Made by a program: the position numbers and the translations under genes. Positions 51,256-59,700 of a DNA stretch of 64,000 nt are shown here, in pieces (the stretch's first letter is position 1; each line of letters starts with the position of its first letter). Location of the stretch: contig NZ_JAAAKZ010000002.1 of assembly GCF_009905605.1 (NCBI RefSeq), positions 558,001-622,000 on the forward strand, in the 5' to 3' direction. The notes below the pieces were generated by a model. That model worked only from the letters and a program-made list of their open reading frames with translations, did not search any database and was not told the DNA's origin. The DNA comes from Runella sp. CRIBMP (GTDB taxonomy: Bacteria > Bacteroidota > Bacteroidia > Cytophagales > Spirosomataceae).

Positions 51256-52089
51256 TCAATACGCTTTCAGGCTCAAGTCAAGGCTTTTGATTTGATGGGT
51301 AAGTGCGCCGCATGAAATGTAATCTACGCCCGTTTCGGCAACTGCTCGAATTGAATCTTCCCGGATACCGCCCGAGGCTTCGGTAGGGTACTTCCCTCCT
51401 ACTCGCTCCACGGCAGTGCGGAGGTTTTCGAGGCTAAAATTATCGAGCATAATGCGCTGAATTCGTCCTACTCGCAGGGCTTCTTCCAGTTCGGTGAGGC
51501 TTCGTACTTCAATTTCGATGTGCAATTTTCGTCCCGTACGAGCCAGATAATCATTGGCTTGCGTAATGGCTGCCTCAATCCCCCCCGCATAATCCACATG
51601 ATTATCTTTGATTAAGATCATGTCATAAAGCGCGTACCGGTGATTGACCGCTCCGCCGATTTTCACGGCCATTTTCTCAAAAATCCGAAAATTAGGGGTG
51701 GTTTTACGGGTATCAAGGAGCTTAGTTGGCAATCCATCCAACATATTTACCAACGAACGCGTATAAGTAGCAATACCGCTCATGCGTTGCATCGTATTGA
51801 GTACCAAGCGCTCCGCCTTTAAAATAGCCTGTGCATCGCCGCTAACGGTCAAAACAATATCGCCTTTTTGAATGGCCTGCCCATCGTGCATCAAAAGCTC
51901 CACCTGCAACAACGGGTCAACTTCTTCAAAAATGATTTTGGCCACCTCGACTCCCGCCACAATGCCGTCTTCTTTGACCAACAGTCGGGCGCGGCGCTCA
52001 GCGTCGCGGGGGATGGTAGAAAGGGAAGTGTGGTCGCCGTCGCCCACATCCTCTGAAATTGCTAAACGAATGTAATCACGAATATCCAT
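51256..52089 (-). CDS. nadC: Nicotinate-nucleotide pyrophosphorylase (carboxylating)
   Basis: About 277 residues from ATG 52089 (MDIRDYIRLAISEDVGDGDHTS); the longer frame from 52137 adds 16 unconserved residues. Quinolinate phosphoribosyltransferase motifs are seen: LNTMQRMSGIATYT, LLDTRKTTPNFR, the basic region KMAVKIGGAVNHRYALYD and MILIKDNH. It converts quinolinate and PRPP to nicotinate mononucleotide in de novo NAD synthesis. nadA and nadB are not in the window. Confidence 0.96.
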   Translation of the reverse strand: MDIRDYIRLAISEDVGDGDHTSLSTIPRDAERRARLLVKEDGIVAGVEVAKIIFEEVDPLLQVELLMHDGQAIQKGDIVLTVSGDAQAILKAERLVLNTMQRMSGIATYTRSLVNMLDGLPTKLLDTRKTTPNFRIFEKMAVKIGGAVNHRYALYDMILIKDNHVDYAGGIEAAITQANDYLARTGRKLHIEIEVRSLTELEEALRVGRIQRIMLDNFSLENLRTAVERVGGKYPTEASGGIREDSIRAVAETGVDYISCGALTHQIKSLDLSLKAY

Positions 52090-52246
52090 GCCGCAAGATA
52101 AGTTTTTGTTTAGTATACCCCAAACCCATGCGGTCATCTGATGAATGTCAAAGCCGCTATCGGTCTCCCTTCGAGTAAAAAGGGGGAAAATATTCCCCTA
52201 TGCGTTGAGAAATAAATTCTACAAAAATTTACTAAAAAAAAGGGGG

Positions 52247-52786
52247 CTATATTTTTTTGGCAAGAATCACCATTCCGCGAAGTTCTGACTTCAAACGACT
52301 GAACTCAATGTCGTCGAGACGGGAAGGCGCAAGCAGCGAAAAGCCCGCTTTTTTGTAACTTTCAATGGCTTTTTGCGAAGAGTCCATCGCCATTAACCAA
52401 ACTTGTATAAATTCGGATTGACGGGCTTTTTCAAATACCCAATGCATGGTTTTCTGACCCAACCCCAAACCCGTATACGATTTTAGGAAATAGATTTTTT
52501 CGAGATAAAGACACTGCAGCGGATTTTGGTCAAGCGGCGCTTTATTCTTGACGAGTTTGAGCAGACCAGCATCTTCACCGTTGACCCGAATACAAAAATA
52601 AGATACGTCAGGATTGGCTAAGTCAAGGGCGAGTTGTGTTTCATTAAAACATTTATGCAAGTACCAATCTATGCCCTCAGTGTTGTACCACAAATGCGCA
52701 TAATGCGGCAAATACGTCTGATAACCAAGGTGTTTTATTCGTAAAATATCCGTTAACGGCTGTACTTCAAAATTAAAATCACTCAT
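52247..52786 (-). CDS. GNAT family N-acetyltransferase
   Basis: 179 residues. The acetyl-CoA-binding core is LEKIYFLKSYTGLGLGQKTMHW (motif A, with the Q/RxxGxG-like YTGLGLGQ) followed by WLMAMDSSQKAIESYKKAGF (motif B). Substrate unknown. It stands 3 bases after the arfB stop on the same strand, so the two are co-transcribed and perhaps translationally coupled; whether it acts on a ribosome-associated target is open. Confidence 0.88.
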   Translation of the reverse strand: MSDFNFEVQPLTDILRIKHLGYQTYLPHYAHLWYNTEGIDWYLHKCFNETQLALDLANPDVSYFCIRVNGEDAGLLKLVKNKAPLDQNPLQCLYLEKIYFLKSYTGLGLGQKTMHWVFEKARQSEFIQVWLMAMDSSQKAIESYKKAGFSLLAPSRLDDIEFSRLKSELRGMVILAKKI

Positions 52787-52789
52787 TAC

Positions 52790-53191
52790 TTATTCCGATA
52801 TTTTCCGACGCAAGGCTTTTACTTCCGCGTCGCGCTGTTTGGTCTGTAATCTTTTTTCTTTGGAGGCTGCGGTGGGTTTTGAGGCTTTGCGCGGCTTGGG
52901 CTTTTCAAAACTCTTGCGAATCAGGGCGTCAAACTTTTTGACTACTTTTTCTTTATTGCCAAACTGCGAACGTTCGGTTTGGTGATACAGCACCAATACA
53001 CCTTCATTGGTCAATTTGTTGGCGAGTTTTTCCAATAGTACGGCTTTTTCCTCTTCCGACAAAAGCAATGAATTGGCGACGTCGAAGCGCAACTCAACTT
53101 TTGTCTCGACTTTATTTACATTCTGCCCGCCTTTTCCACCGCTGCGCGCGGTTTGAAACAGGAGTTCGGGATGAAGAATTTCAGGATTCAT
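52790..53191 (-). CDS. arfB: Alternative ribosome-rescue factor ArfB (peptidyl-tRNA hydrolase domain)
   Basis: 133 residues, close to the usual 135-140. The catalytic GGQ loop is in TARSGGKGGQNVNKVETKVEL, and the C-terminal tail is rich in Lys and Arg (KPKPRKASKPTAASKEKRL), as needed to enter the empty mRNA channel of stalled ribosomes. It releases peptides from non-stop complexes, as a back-up to trans-translation. The next gene downstream is a GNAT protein with a 3-base gap. Confidence 0.93.
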   Translation of the reverse strand: MNPEILHPELLFQTARSGGKGGQNVNKVETKVELRFDVANSLLLSEEEKAVLLEKLANKLTNEGVLVLYHQTERSQFGNKEKVVKKFDALIRKSFEKPKPRKASKPTAASKEKRLQTKQRDAEVKALRRKISE

Positions 53192-53265
53192 TTGATTCGA
53201 ATTTTATTACATACTTTGAAGCCTTACACCCTTTCAATGAGGAGCTTCATTTATAATCGTTATTT

Positions 53266-53298
53266 TTTGGGGGTTTTCGTCAAAAGTACGTAATTTTG
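53266..53298 (+). promoter_or_regulatory. Promoter of the yefM-yoeB operon
   Basis: TTTG (53266-53269), a 21-base spacer and TAATTTTG (53291-53298) match the Bacteroidota -33/-7 consensus. The expected transcription start is about 53303-53305, which leaves a leader of only some 15 nt and puts the operator over the start. Confidence 0.7.
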
Positions 53299-53314
53299 TA
53301 CAAAATCATGTACA
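53297..53314. promoter_or_regulatory. YefM-type operator: two TGTACA palindromes 12 bp apart
   Basis: TGTACA occurs at 53297-53302 and 53309-53314. The same core with the same 12-bp centre-to-centre distance is the operator of Escherichia coli yefM-yoeB. The first copy overlaps the end of the -7 element; the second ends 3 bases before the yefM ATG. Confidence 0.85.
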
Positions 53315-53317
53315 AAT

Positions 53318-53572
53318 ATGCAAGTTGTTACGTATTCTTCTTTCCGCAAAAACCTCAAATCCGCCCTTGACCAAGTAACAGAAGACGGTGAATTGGTGAT
53401 TATTAACCGGAGTGAGAACAAAAATGTCGTTTTACTCTCTCTTAACGAATATAATTCCATTCTGGAGACACTGCATTTACTCAGTACCGAAAATAACCGC
53501 GACAGACTACTGAAAGCAGTTGAGAGAAGCAAAAAAAATCTGTATGAATCCCACGATTTAATTGGAGATTAA
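53318..53572 (+). CDS. yefM: YefM/Phd-family antitoxin
   Basis: 84 residues. The N-terminal DNA-binding domain is typical: MQVVTYSSFRKNLKSALDQV, then DGELVIINRSENKNVVLLSLNEYNSI, followed by a C-terminal helix and an extended tail that would cap the toxin. YefM neutralises YoeB and represses the operon by conditional cooperativity. It is directly upstream of yoeB (3 bases between stop and start). Two TGTACA operator palindromes overlap its promoter; there is no room for a Shine-Dalgarno sequence. Confidence 0.95.
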   Translation: MQVVTYSSFRKNLKSALDQVTEDGELVIINRSENKNVVLLSLNEYNSILETLHLLSTENNRDRLLKAVERSKKNLYESHDLIGD

Positions 53573-53575
53573 GTA

Positions 53576-53830
53576 ATGAATCTATCATGGGACAGCGATG
53601 CCTGGGAGGATTACCTCTATTGGCAACGCACTGATAAAAATGTTCTCAAACGTATCAATGAACTTATAAAAGAGTGTCTTCGGACCCCATTTGAAGGAAA
53701 AGGAAAGCCTGAATCGTTGAAGGCAAGCCTAAGTGGATATTGGTCTCGACGAATAACCGAAGAACATCTTTTAGTTTACCAAGTGCTCAATGACCGAATC
53801 CATATTCTTCAATGCAGATTTCATTATTGA
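53576..53830 (+). CDS. yoeB: YoeB-type mRNA interferase toxin
   Basis: 84 residues, the standard length. Recognisable features are WDSDAWEDYLYWQ at the start, the catalytic Glu in TPFEGKGKPESLK, Arg in SGYWSRRITEEHLLVY and the essential C-terminal His-Tyr pair (CRFHY). YoeB cuts mRNA in the ribosomal A site in a translation-dependent way. Its stop (53830) is one base from the stop of the convergent thioesterase gene at 53832. No truncation or catalytic residue loss, so it should be functional. Confidence 0.95.
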   Translation: MNLSWDSDAWEDYLYWQRTDKNVLKRINELIKECLRTPFEGKGKPESLKASLSGYWSRRITEEHLLVYQVLNDRIHILQCRFHY

Positions 53831-53831
53831 C

Positions 53832-54233
53832 TCACCCCAAAAAGCAATCCAACAGCGCCCCTTCGAGGCGTTTAATGCGATGGGTTTGACGGTCGAGCGG
53901 CACCCAAACGCTCATGGCCTTGACCAATAACCGATTATCACTGACCCGATAAATCTCATAATGCCGGTCCCAAGTGGCGGCGGTGTATTGGCCTACCCAC
54001 GTTTTGATGAGGAGTGTATCTCCCAGCATGGCCTGTCGCAAATAATCTATTTCATGACGTCTTACCATCCAAACTACCTCATCCTGAAGGGATTTCGAGG
54101 CTACACTCTGCCAATGGCTCATGGCTGCTTCTTGCACGTATTGCAGATAAACGGCGTTATTGACGTGATTAAGTTCGTCAATATCTGCGGCTGAAACAAC
54201 CATCGTTAGTGCGAAAGCAGCGTTAGGCGACAT
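53832..54233 (-). CDS. Acyl-CoA thioesterase (hotdog fold, 4HBT family)
   Basis: 133 residues. The hotdog signature is the Asp-x-N-x-HVNN loop: AADIDELNHVNNAVYLQYVQEA, with the Asp/Asn pair and the following long helix; then YLRQAMLGDTLLIKTWVGQY and a final strand. It resembles YbgC/FadM-type thioesterases that cleave acyl-CoA or acyl-ACP. It is convergent with yoeB with one base between stops, and precedes uvrB downstream by 23 bases, without obvious functional connection. Confidence 0.88.
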   Translation of the reverse strand: MSPNAAFALTMVVSAADIDELNHVNNAVYLQYVQEAAMSHWQSVASKSLQDEVVWMVRRHEIDYLRQAMLGDTLLIKTWVGQYTAATWDRHYEIYRVSDNRLLVKAMSVWVPLDRQTHRIKRLEGALLDCFLG

Positions 54234-54256
54234 CAGGGAATGGTAAGTTCGAAAGT

Positions 54257-56275
54257 TTAGTTCTTCAATTTTTCTTTTAGCTGCAACATCTCATCACGAT
54301 AACGGGCCGCCTCCAAAAAGTTGAGTTCTTTAGCCGCAATTTCCATCTTACGCTGGGTCTCGGCAATAAGTTTTTCAATTTCGGGCTTGCCCAAATATTG
54401 AATAACGGGGTCGGCTGCAATCCGAATCTCGTCTGGCTCCACATAAAACCGTTTTCCAGACCCTCTGGAATCCGCCACCGAAGTCTGCTCCATGATGGCT
54501 TCTCGACTCTTGAAGATGGTCTTGGGCGTGATGCCGTTTTCTTCATTATAAGCCAACTGAATGGCGCGACGGCGGTTGGTTTCGTCAATCGCTTTTTGCA
54601 TTGAGCCCGTCATTCGGTCGGCGTACATCAGCACTTTTCCGTTTTCGTTCCGCGCCGCGCGGCCAATGGTCTGAATCAACGAACGAATATCACGAAGAAA
54701 ACCTTCTTTATCGGCATCCATAATAGCCACCAAAGATACTTCAGGCAGGTCTAGCCCCTCACGCAGAAGGTTAACGCCGACCAACACATCAAACGCCCCC
54801 AAGCGCAAATCGCGCAGGATTTCGACCCGTTCGAGGGTTTTTACCTCGGAGTGAATATAGCGCCCCTTCACTCCCACGCGTTCCAAATATTTGCTCAATT
54901 CTTCCGCCATCCGTTTGGTGAGTGTCGTCACCAATACACGTTCGTTTCGTTTGACTCGCTTATCAATTTCTTCCAATAAATCATCAATTTGGTTGATACT
55001 CGGCCGCACTTCAATCTCAGGGTCAAGCAGGCCTGTTGGTCGAATTATCTGTTCTACCACTACGCCGTCCGTTCGGCGCAATTCGTAATCAGCGGGGGTA
55101 GCACTCACAAACACCGATTGTCCAGCCAATTCTTCAAATTCCTGAAAAGTAAGCGGACGGTTGTCCAACGCGCTTGGCAGTCGAAATCCAAAGTCGACCA
55201 AAGACTCTTTCCGCGAGCGGTCGCCTCCCCACATGGCCCTGATTTGGGGCATGGTCACGTGGCTTTCGTCTACCACGAGCAGAAAATCCTCCGGGAAATA
55301 ATCAATCAGACAAAAAGGGCGTTCGCCAGGCTTACGACGGTCAAAGTAACGCGAATAGTTTTCGATGCCCGAGCAATACCCAAGTTCGCGCATCATCTCC
55401 ATATCAAACTCCGTACGCTCCCTGATGCGCTGGGCCTCCATGTGTCGGCCTTCCAGCTCAAAATAGCGCACTTGAGCCACCAAATCATCCTGAATTTCGT
55501 GAATGGCATTCAACAGCACCTCTCGCCCTGTCACAAATAAATTGGCGGGGAAAATAGCCACCATTTTTTCGGACGATATTTTCTTGCCGTTGGTGGGATT
55601 TATACGTTGAATTTCCTCAATTTCATCGCCAAAGAATATAACACGATACGCAAAATCAGCGTAGCTGGGATAAATATCGACGGTATCTCCCTTGACCCTA
55701 AAATTTCCCCGGGCAAACTCTGCCTCGGTGCGACTGTAAAGAATTTCAACCAATCGAAACAAAAACTGGTTTCGACTCATGATTTCGCCCACCCCAACGC
55801 GCAATATACTTTTTCGGTATTCTTCGGGATTGCCCGCGCCATAAATACACGACACCGACGCCACCACGAGCACATCGCGCCGCCCCGACATCAGAGACGA
55901 TACAGTAGAAAGACGTAACTTATCAATCTCTTGATTGATGGCCATGTCTTTCTCAATGTATGTATTGGTGGTTGAAATGTACGCTTCTGGCTGGTAGTAG
56001 TCGTAATAACTAATAAAGTATTCGACGGCATTATCTGGAAAAAACTGTTTGAATTCTCCGTACAGCTGAGCAGCAAGGGTCTTATTGTGGCTCAAAACCA
56101 AGGTCGGTCGGTCCAGTTGCGCTACCACATTGGCTACGGTAAAGGTTTTTCCCGAACCCGTCACCCCCAAAAGGGTTTGGGCCCGCTCTCCCTCGCGTAT
56201 TCCTTCAACTAATTTGGCAATGGCCTGCGGTTGGTCTCCCGTGGGTTGATAATCAGAAATGAGTCTAAATGACAT
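54257..56275 (-). CDS. uvrB: UvrABC system protein B (excinuclease subunit B)
   Basis: 672 residues, normal length. Walker [16 protein letters not shown], beta-hairpin [11 protein letters not shown] that inserts into damaged [16 protein letters not shown], the helicase motifs in [51 protein letters not shown] and [14 protein letters not shown], and the C-terminal UVR motif ([20 protein letters not shown]) that contacts UvrC. It does damage verification in nucleotide excision repair. uvrA and uvrC are elsewhere. The thioesterase gene lies downstream by 23 bases. Confidence 0.98.
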   Translation of the reverse strand: MSFRLISDYQPTGDQPQAIAKLVEGIREGERAQTLLGVTGSGKTFTVANVVAQLDRPTLVLSHNKTLAAQLYGEFKQFFPDNAVEYFISYYDYYQPEAYISTTNTYIEKDMAINQEIDKLRLSTVSSLMSGRRDVLVVASVSCIYGAGNPEEYRKSILRVGVGEIMSRNQFLFRLVEILYSRTEAEFARGNFRVKGDTVDIYPSYADFAYRVIFFGDEIEEIQRINPTNGKKISSEKMVAIFPANLFVTGREVLLNAIHEIQDDLVAQVRYFELEGRHMEAQRIRERTEFDMEMMRELGYCSGIENYSRYFDRRKPGERPFCLIDYFPEDFLLVVDESHVTMPQIRAMWGGDRSRKESLVDFGFRLPSALDNRPLTFQEFEELAGQSVFVSATPADYELRRTDGVVVEQIIRPTGLLDPEIEVRPSINQIDDLLEEIDKRVKRNERVLVTTLTKRMAEELSKYLERVGVKGRYIHSEVKTLERVEILRDLRLGAFDVLVGVNLLREGLDLPEVSLVAIMDADKEGFLRDIRSLIQTIGRAARNENGKVLMYADRMTGSMQKAIDETNRRRAIQLAYNEENGITPKTIFKSREAIMEQTSVADSRGSGKRFYVEPDEIRIAADPVIQYLGKPEIEKLIAETQRKMEIAAKELNFLEAARYRDEMLQLKEKLKN

Positions 56276-56351
56276 AAGAAGGCTGTTAAGTCCATAATTA
56301 GCAACAAACTAACTTATTTTAAAAGTTCGCTCCAATTACTTCCTCCCCATA

Positions 56352-56384
56352 AAAAAACATGGCCTCACTTCAAAGAAGTGAGGC
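56352..56384 (-). terminator. Perfect 10-bp hairpin terminator, minus strand, no annotated upstream gene
   Basis: GCCTCACTTC (56362-56371), AAA loop, GAAGTGAGGC (56375-56384). Read on the minus strand it is followed by CATG and seven T. No annotated minus-strand gene lies to its right, so it probably ends a non-coding RNA. Confidence 0.75.
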
Positions 56385-56572
56385 TAATGCCAAATTACCC
56401 TACTCTATTATATTATACAAAAAACTAAACAAGGATAATGCCAAACTATATAAAAAACAAAAAAAATATACCCTACAATTTGCTTTACAAGAATACAAAA
56501 GCAATATATTCACCCACAAACCGCTCTTTATTAATCAATTACAACAAAAAAAATACACTATCAATACCATAA
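56352..56572 (-). ncRNA. Candidate small RNA between uvrB and the SDR gene
   Basis: Inferred only from a promoter (TTG-N19-TATTTTTG, minus strand, 56606 to 56577) and a terminator (56352-56384) about 200 nt apart. The enclosed sequence is AT-rich and contains a repeated TTTGGCATTA (near 56437-56446 and 56385-56395 in minus-strand reading). No ORF of note and no known RNA family is recognised. Confidence 0.35.
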
Positions 56573-56576
56573 ACCT

Positions 56577-56606
56577 CAAAAATAAGCATGCTTTTTACTT
56601 CATCAA
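56577..56606 (-). promoter_or_regulatory. Minus-strand Bacteroidota-type promoter
   Basis: On the minus strand TTG (56606-56604), 19 bases, then TATTTTTG (56584-56577). It would start a transcript near 56572 heading towards the hairpin at 56352-56384. Confidence 0.45.
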
Positions 56607-56742
56607 TTGCGGGAGAATAAAAACCTCCAATACAAGTCCCGCGCTTATTTCACGGTATTTTTTTCGGGTCTGTACCACTTTTTGGGCGTATATTTAGTTT
56701 ATAGGTTAGTACTCTTTTCAACTCATGTAAAAAAGGCACAAG

Positions 56743-57657
56743 ATGTCCAAAACTGTTTTAATTACGGGAGGCACCGGAATGATTGGAAGCCGCCTTACCA
56801 CACTTTTATTGGAAAAAGGCTATGAAGTCTCTTACCTTAGTCGAAAAAAAGAACCAGTCCCCAATGTGAAGGTGTATAAATGGGACGTTGCCAAAGGAAT
56901 CATCGAAGAAGAGGCCTTGGCCAAGGCTGACTATTTGATTCATTTGGCGGGAGCAGGAATTGCCGACCAACGTTGGACGCGCGCGCGGCAACAAGAAATC
57001 ATCACGAGTCGTACCCAAAGCATTGAGCTCATAGCCCGTCACTTGCAAGGACGTCCCTATAAGTTAAAAGCCTTTGTATCTTCTTCGGCAACGGGTTTTT
57101 ACGGGGCAAATACTGGCGATATTCGTTTAACGGAAGAAACCCGCTCTGGCACAGATTTTTTATCACATGTAACTCGGTCGTGGGAAAACGCATCTGAGCT
57201 CATCCATAATGTAGGGGTCAGAACCACTAAATTGCGGGTGGGTGTGGTATTGAGTATGCAAGGAGGTGCATTGCCAAAAATCGCCGCCCCCATTCGCTGG
57301 GGAGTCGGCTCCCCGCTTGGTAGCGGCAAACAATGGATTTCATGGATTCACATTGAGGATTTATGTAAAATGTACATTGAAGCCCTAGAGAATGAGAAAT
57401 GGAGCGGTATTTACAATGCGGTCGCCCCAGCACCTGTGACGAATCAAGACTTTACAAGTCAAATAGCTAAAGTGTTGAAACGCCCCCTATGGCTTCCAAA
57501 TGTTCCCTCTTTCGCTTTAAAAATTTTGTTTGGCCAAATGGCAGATGTAGTACTCGGTAGCAATTATGTAGTTAACGATAGAATTGCAAAAACAACCGAT
57601 TTTACCTACTCATTTGAATCCGTATCAGCGGCCCTGCAAGACTTGCTTAAATCCTAA
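56743..57657 (+). CDS. TIGR01777 family SDR/epimerase-like protein
   Basis: 304 residues. Extended SDR fold with the NAD(P)-binding motif VLITGGTGMIGSRLTTLL, DYLIHLAGAGIADQRWT, the segment FVSSSATGFYGANTG (Tyr of the active site) and the C-terminal DUF1731-like end with AVAPAPVTNQDFTSQIAKVL and WLPNVPSFALKILFGQMAD. These fit the YfcH/SulA-type family TIGR01777, whose substrate is unknown. It is followed on the same strand by a CapD-type dehydratase gene after 95 bases. Confidence 0.92.
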   Translation: MSKTVLITGGTGMIGSRLTTLLLEKGYEVSYLSRKKEPVPNVKVYKWDVAKGIIEEEALAKADYLIHLAGAGIADQRWTRARQQEIITSRTQSIELIARHLQGRPYKLKAFVSSSATGFYGANTGDIRLTEETRSGTDFLSHVTRSWENASELIHNVGVRTTKLRVGVVLSMQGGALPKIAAPIRWGVGSPLGSGKQWISWIHIEDLCKMYIEALENEKWSGIYNAVAPAPVTNQDFTSQIAKVLKRPLWLPNVPSFALKILFGQMADVVLGSNYVVNDRIAKTTDFTYSFESVSAALQDLLKS

Positions 57658-57696
57658 AAAGGCAAAGGACCATAGTACAGTTTTGAAATGTTTTTT

Positions 57697-57704
57697 TAAC
57701 TTTG
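57697..57704 (+). promoter_or_regulatory. -7-like element before the CapD-type gene
   Basis: TAACTTTG fits TAnnTTTG and lies 49 bases before the ATG at 57753. No -33 element at suitable distance was found. Confidence 0.4.
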
Positions 57705-57752
57705 ACAATTAAATTTTACCCTATTTCAAGTAAAATTGCAGTTTTACATCCA

Positions 57753-59690
57753 ATGATTGAGCATTTACTGACTAAATATTCTACCCGCTTCGTATCACGA
57801 CATTTGATATTAGCCATTGATATAGCAGTCGTTATTGTCGCTTTTTTTATTGCCTGTACCCTCCGATTCAACCTCGAAATCTCGGCCGTAAACTGGTCGC
57901 TCTATAAATATTACCTGTTGGTTCTGCTGGCCACCAGAATCATTTTTTTCTTCTATTTTCGGTCGTATACTGGCATTGTTCGCCACACCAGCATTGCCGA
58001 TACCTCCCTGATTTTTAAGGCCATTACGACAAGCAGTCTGCTGACCATGATTATCTCGGTGGCCTTGTCTCGTACTACCGACAACAACCTTTTTTACATT
58101 CCAATTTCCATCCTTAGCATTGAGTATTTCATCTCATTGTTTTTGATGATTGCGAGTCGTTTATTGGTAAAAAATATTTATAAAACACTGATTGTCAACG
58201 CTCCTGGAGAAAAAGTTAACGTTCTAATTTATGGTGCGGGAGAACTAGGAATTTTAATCAAAAACACCCTGCTTCGCAACCGCCACAAAAAATATAATAT
58301 CCTTGGTTTTATTGATGATAATCCGTCATTAAGTTTTAAATCACTTGAAGGAGTAGTAGTTTATTCCGAATCAGACGCTGTCCATCAGTTCATCGAGGGC
58401 CATAATCCAGAAGATATTGAAGTAATTTTGGCCATCAACGACATTAAACCACAGCGTAAAAACCAAATCATTGAGCGTTTTTTAAAGCAGGACATCATCG
58501 TCAAAGTAGCCCCCTCTATTTACGATAAACTGGGTGACTATCAACTAAAAACGGAAGAAATCCGTAATATCCGTATCGAGGATTTGCTCGAACGTGACCC
58601 CATTCAGATTGATAATCAAAACATAAGCCGCCAACTGGCCGGAAGAGTGGCGTTGGTGACGGGCGCGGCGGGTTCTATCGGGAGTGAAATCATTCGTCAA
58701 CTGATTCGTTTTCAGCCCAAAACTCTCATTTTACTCGACCAATCCGAATCGGGGCTTTATGATTTGGATAATGAATTAAAGCAACAATTCAAAAAATATT
58801 TAGGCGACGGAACAAGGGTTATTTTACAAGTAGCAGATGCAACGGATGAAATCCGGATGCGGCATATTTTCAGTCAGTACCATCCTAATTTTGTTTTTCA
58901 CGCGGCCGCTTACAAGCACGTTCCGCTGATGGAAGACCACCCCTACGAGGCGATTAAAGTAAACGTTTTCGGAACAAAAATTTTGGCAGATTTGGCCGTC
59001 GAAACGGGCGTCAATAAATTTGTTATGATTTCGACCGACAAAGCGGTCAACCCCACCAATGTGATGGGCGCAACCAAACGTTTGGCCGAATTGTACGTTC
59101 AAAGTCTCAACAATCGTTTCCCCACCAGTACCCGTTTTATCACCACTCGCTTTGGAAATGTACTCGGCTCCAACGGTTCGGTGGTTCCGCTGTTTCAGAA
59201 ACAAATTCAGGCTGGCGGGCCGATTACCGTCACCCATCCCGACGTTATTCGCTATTTTATGACCATCCCCGAAGCCTGTCAGTTGGTGTTGGAAGCAGGA
59301 AGCATGGGGAAGGGCGGCGAAATTTTCGTATTTGACATGGGCGAACCCGTTAGAATTGCCGATTTAGCCCAAAAAATGATTAAACTCTCTGGTTTACGTC
59401 TGGAGAAAGACATCCAAATTACGTATACTGGCCTACGGCCTGGAGAGAAACTTTACGAAGAGCTACTGAGCGACAAAGAGCGCACCGTTGCCACATACCA
59501 CCCAAAAATTCAGATTGCAAAGGTATATTCTTCCCCTTTTACCGAAATTACTGCCACACTTCAAGACCTACGAAAAGCGCTCAGAGAAGGCGACAAAGCC
59601 CTGATGGTTACGCACTTAAAAACGATTGTGCCAGAATTCATCAGCAACAACTCGATGTACGAAGAATTGGATGGATTAGAACTCAGTTAA
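57753..59690 (+). CDS. CapD/FlaA1-like nucleoside-diphosphate-sugar 4,6-dehydratase
   Basis: About 645 residues from ATG 57753; an in-frame TTG at 57702 would add 17. Four membrane helices (residues 15-140) are followed by a first Rossmann-like domain (VLIYGAGELGILIKN) and the catalytic SDR domain: VALVTGAAGSIGSEI, FHAAAYKHVPLMEDHP, ISTDKAVNPTNVMGATKR and FGNVLGSNGSVVPLF. Such membrane enzymes (WbpM, PglF, CapD) make the 4-keto-6-deoxy sugars used for surface polysaccharides and O-glycans. The GT2/deacetylase cluster at 16 kb is far away. Confidence 0.93.
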   Translation: MIEHLLTKYSTRFVSRHLILAIDIAVVIVAFFIACTLRFNLEISAVNWSLYKYYLLVLLATRIIFFFYFRSYTGIVRHTSIADTSLIFKAITTSSLLTMIISVALSRTTDNNLFYIPISILSIEYFISLFLMIASRLLVKNIYKTLIVNAPGEKVNVLIYGAGELGILIKNTLLRNRHKKYNILGFIDDNPSLSFKSLEGVVVYSESDAVHQFIEGHNPEDIEVILAINDIKPQRKNQIIERFLKQDIIVKVAPSIYDKLGDYQLKTEEIRNIRIEDLLERDPIQIDNQNISRQLAGRVALVTGAAGSIGSEIIRQLIRFQPKTLILLDQSESGLYDLDNELKQQFKKYLGDGTRVILQVADATDEIRMRHIFSQYHPNFVFHAAAYKHVPLMEDHPYEAIKVNVFGTKILADLAVETGVNKFVMISTDKAVNPTNVMGATKRLAELYVQSLNNRFPTSTRFITTRFGNVLGSNGSVVPLFQKQIQAGGPITVTHPDVIRYFMTIPEACQLVLEAGSMGKGGEIFVFDMGEPVRIADLAQKMIKLSGLRLEKDIQITYTGLRPGEKLYEELLSDKERTVATYHPKIQIAKVYSSPFTEITATLQDLRKALREGDKALMVTHLKTIVPEFISNNSMYEELDGLELS

Positions 59691-59700
59691 TCAGCAACCA

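Larger units (their letters stand above)
56276..56742. other. AT-rich gap with a possible minus-strand small RNA
   Basis: 467 bases between uvrB and the SDR gene. It holds a perfect hairpin with a minus-strand T-run (56352-56384), a good minus-strand promoter (56577-56606) and a GC-rich stem (GCGGGA/TCCCGC, about 56609-56643). A 112-codon plus-strand ORF (56359-56697) is low-complexity, starts inside the hairpin, and is not believed. Confidence 0.5.

Noticed and set aside
56359-56697. 112-codon plus-strand ORF in the uvrB-SDR gap
   Set aside because: It starts within a terminator hairpin, is low-complexity (Lys, Asn, Tyr, Thr rich), has no start signals and crosses a structured GC-rich stem; most likely chance in AT-rich DNA.
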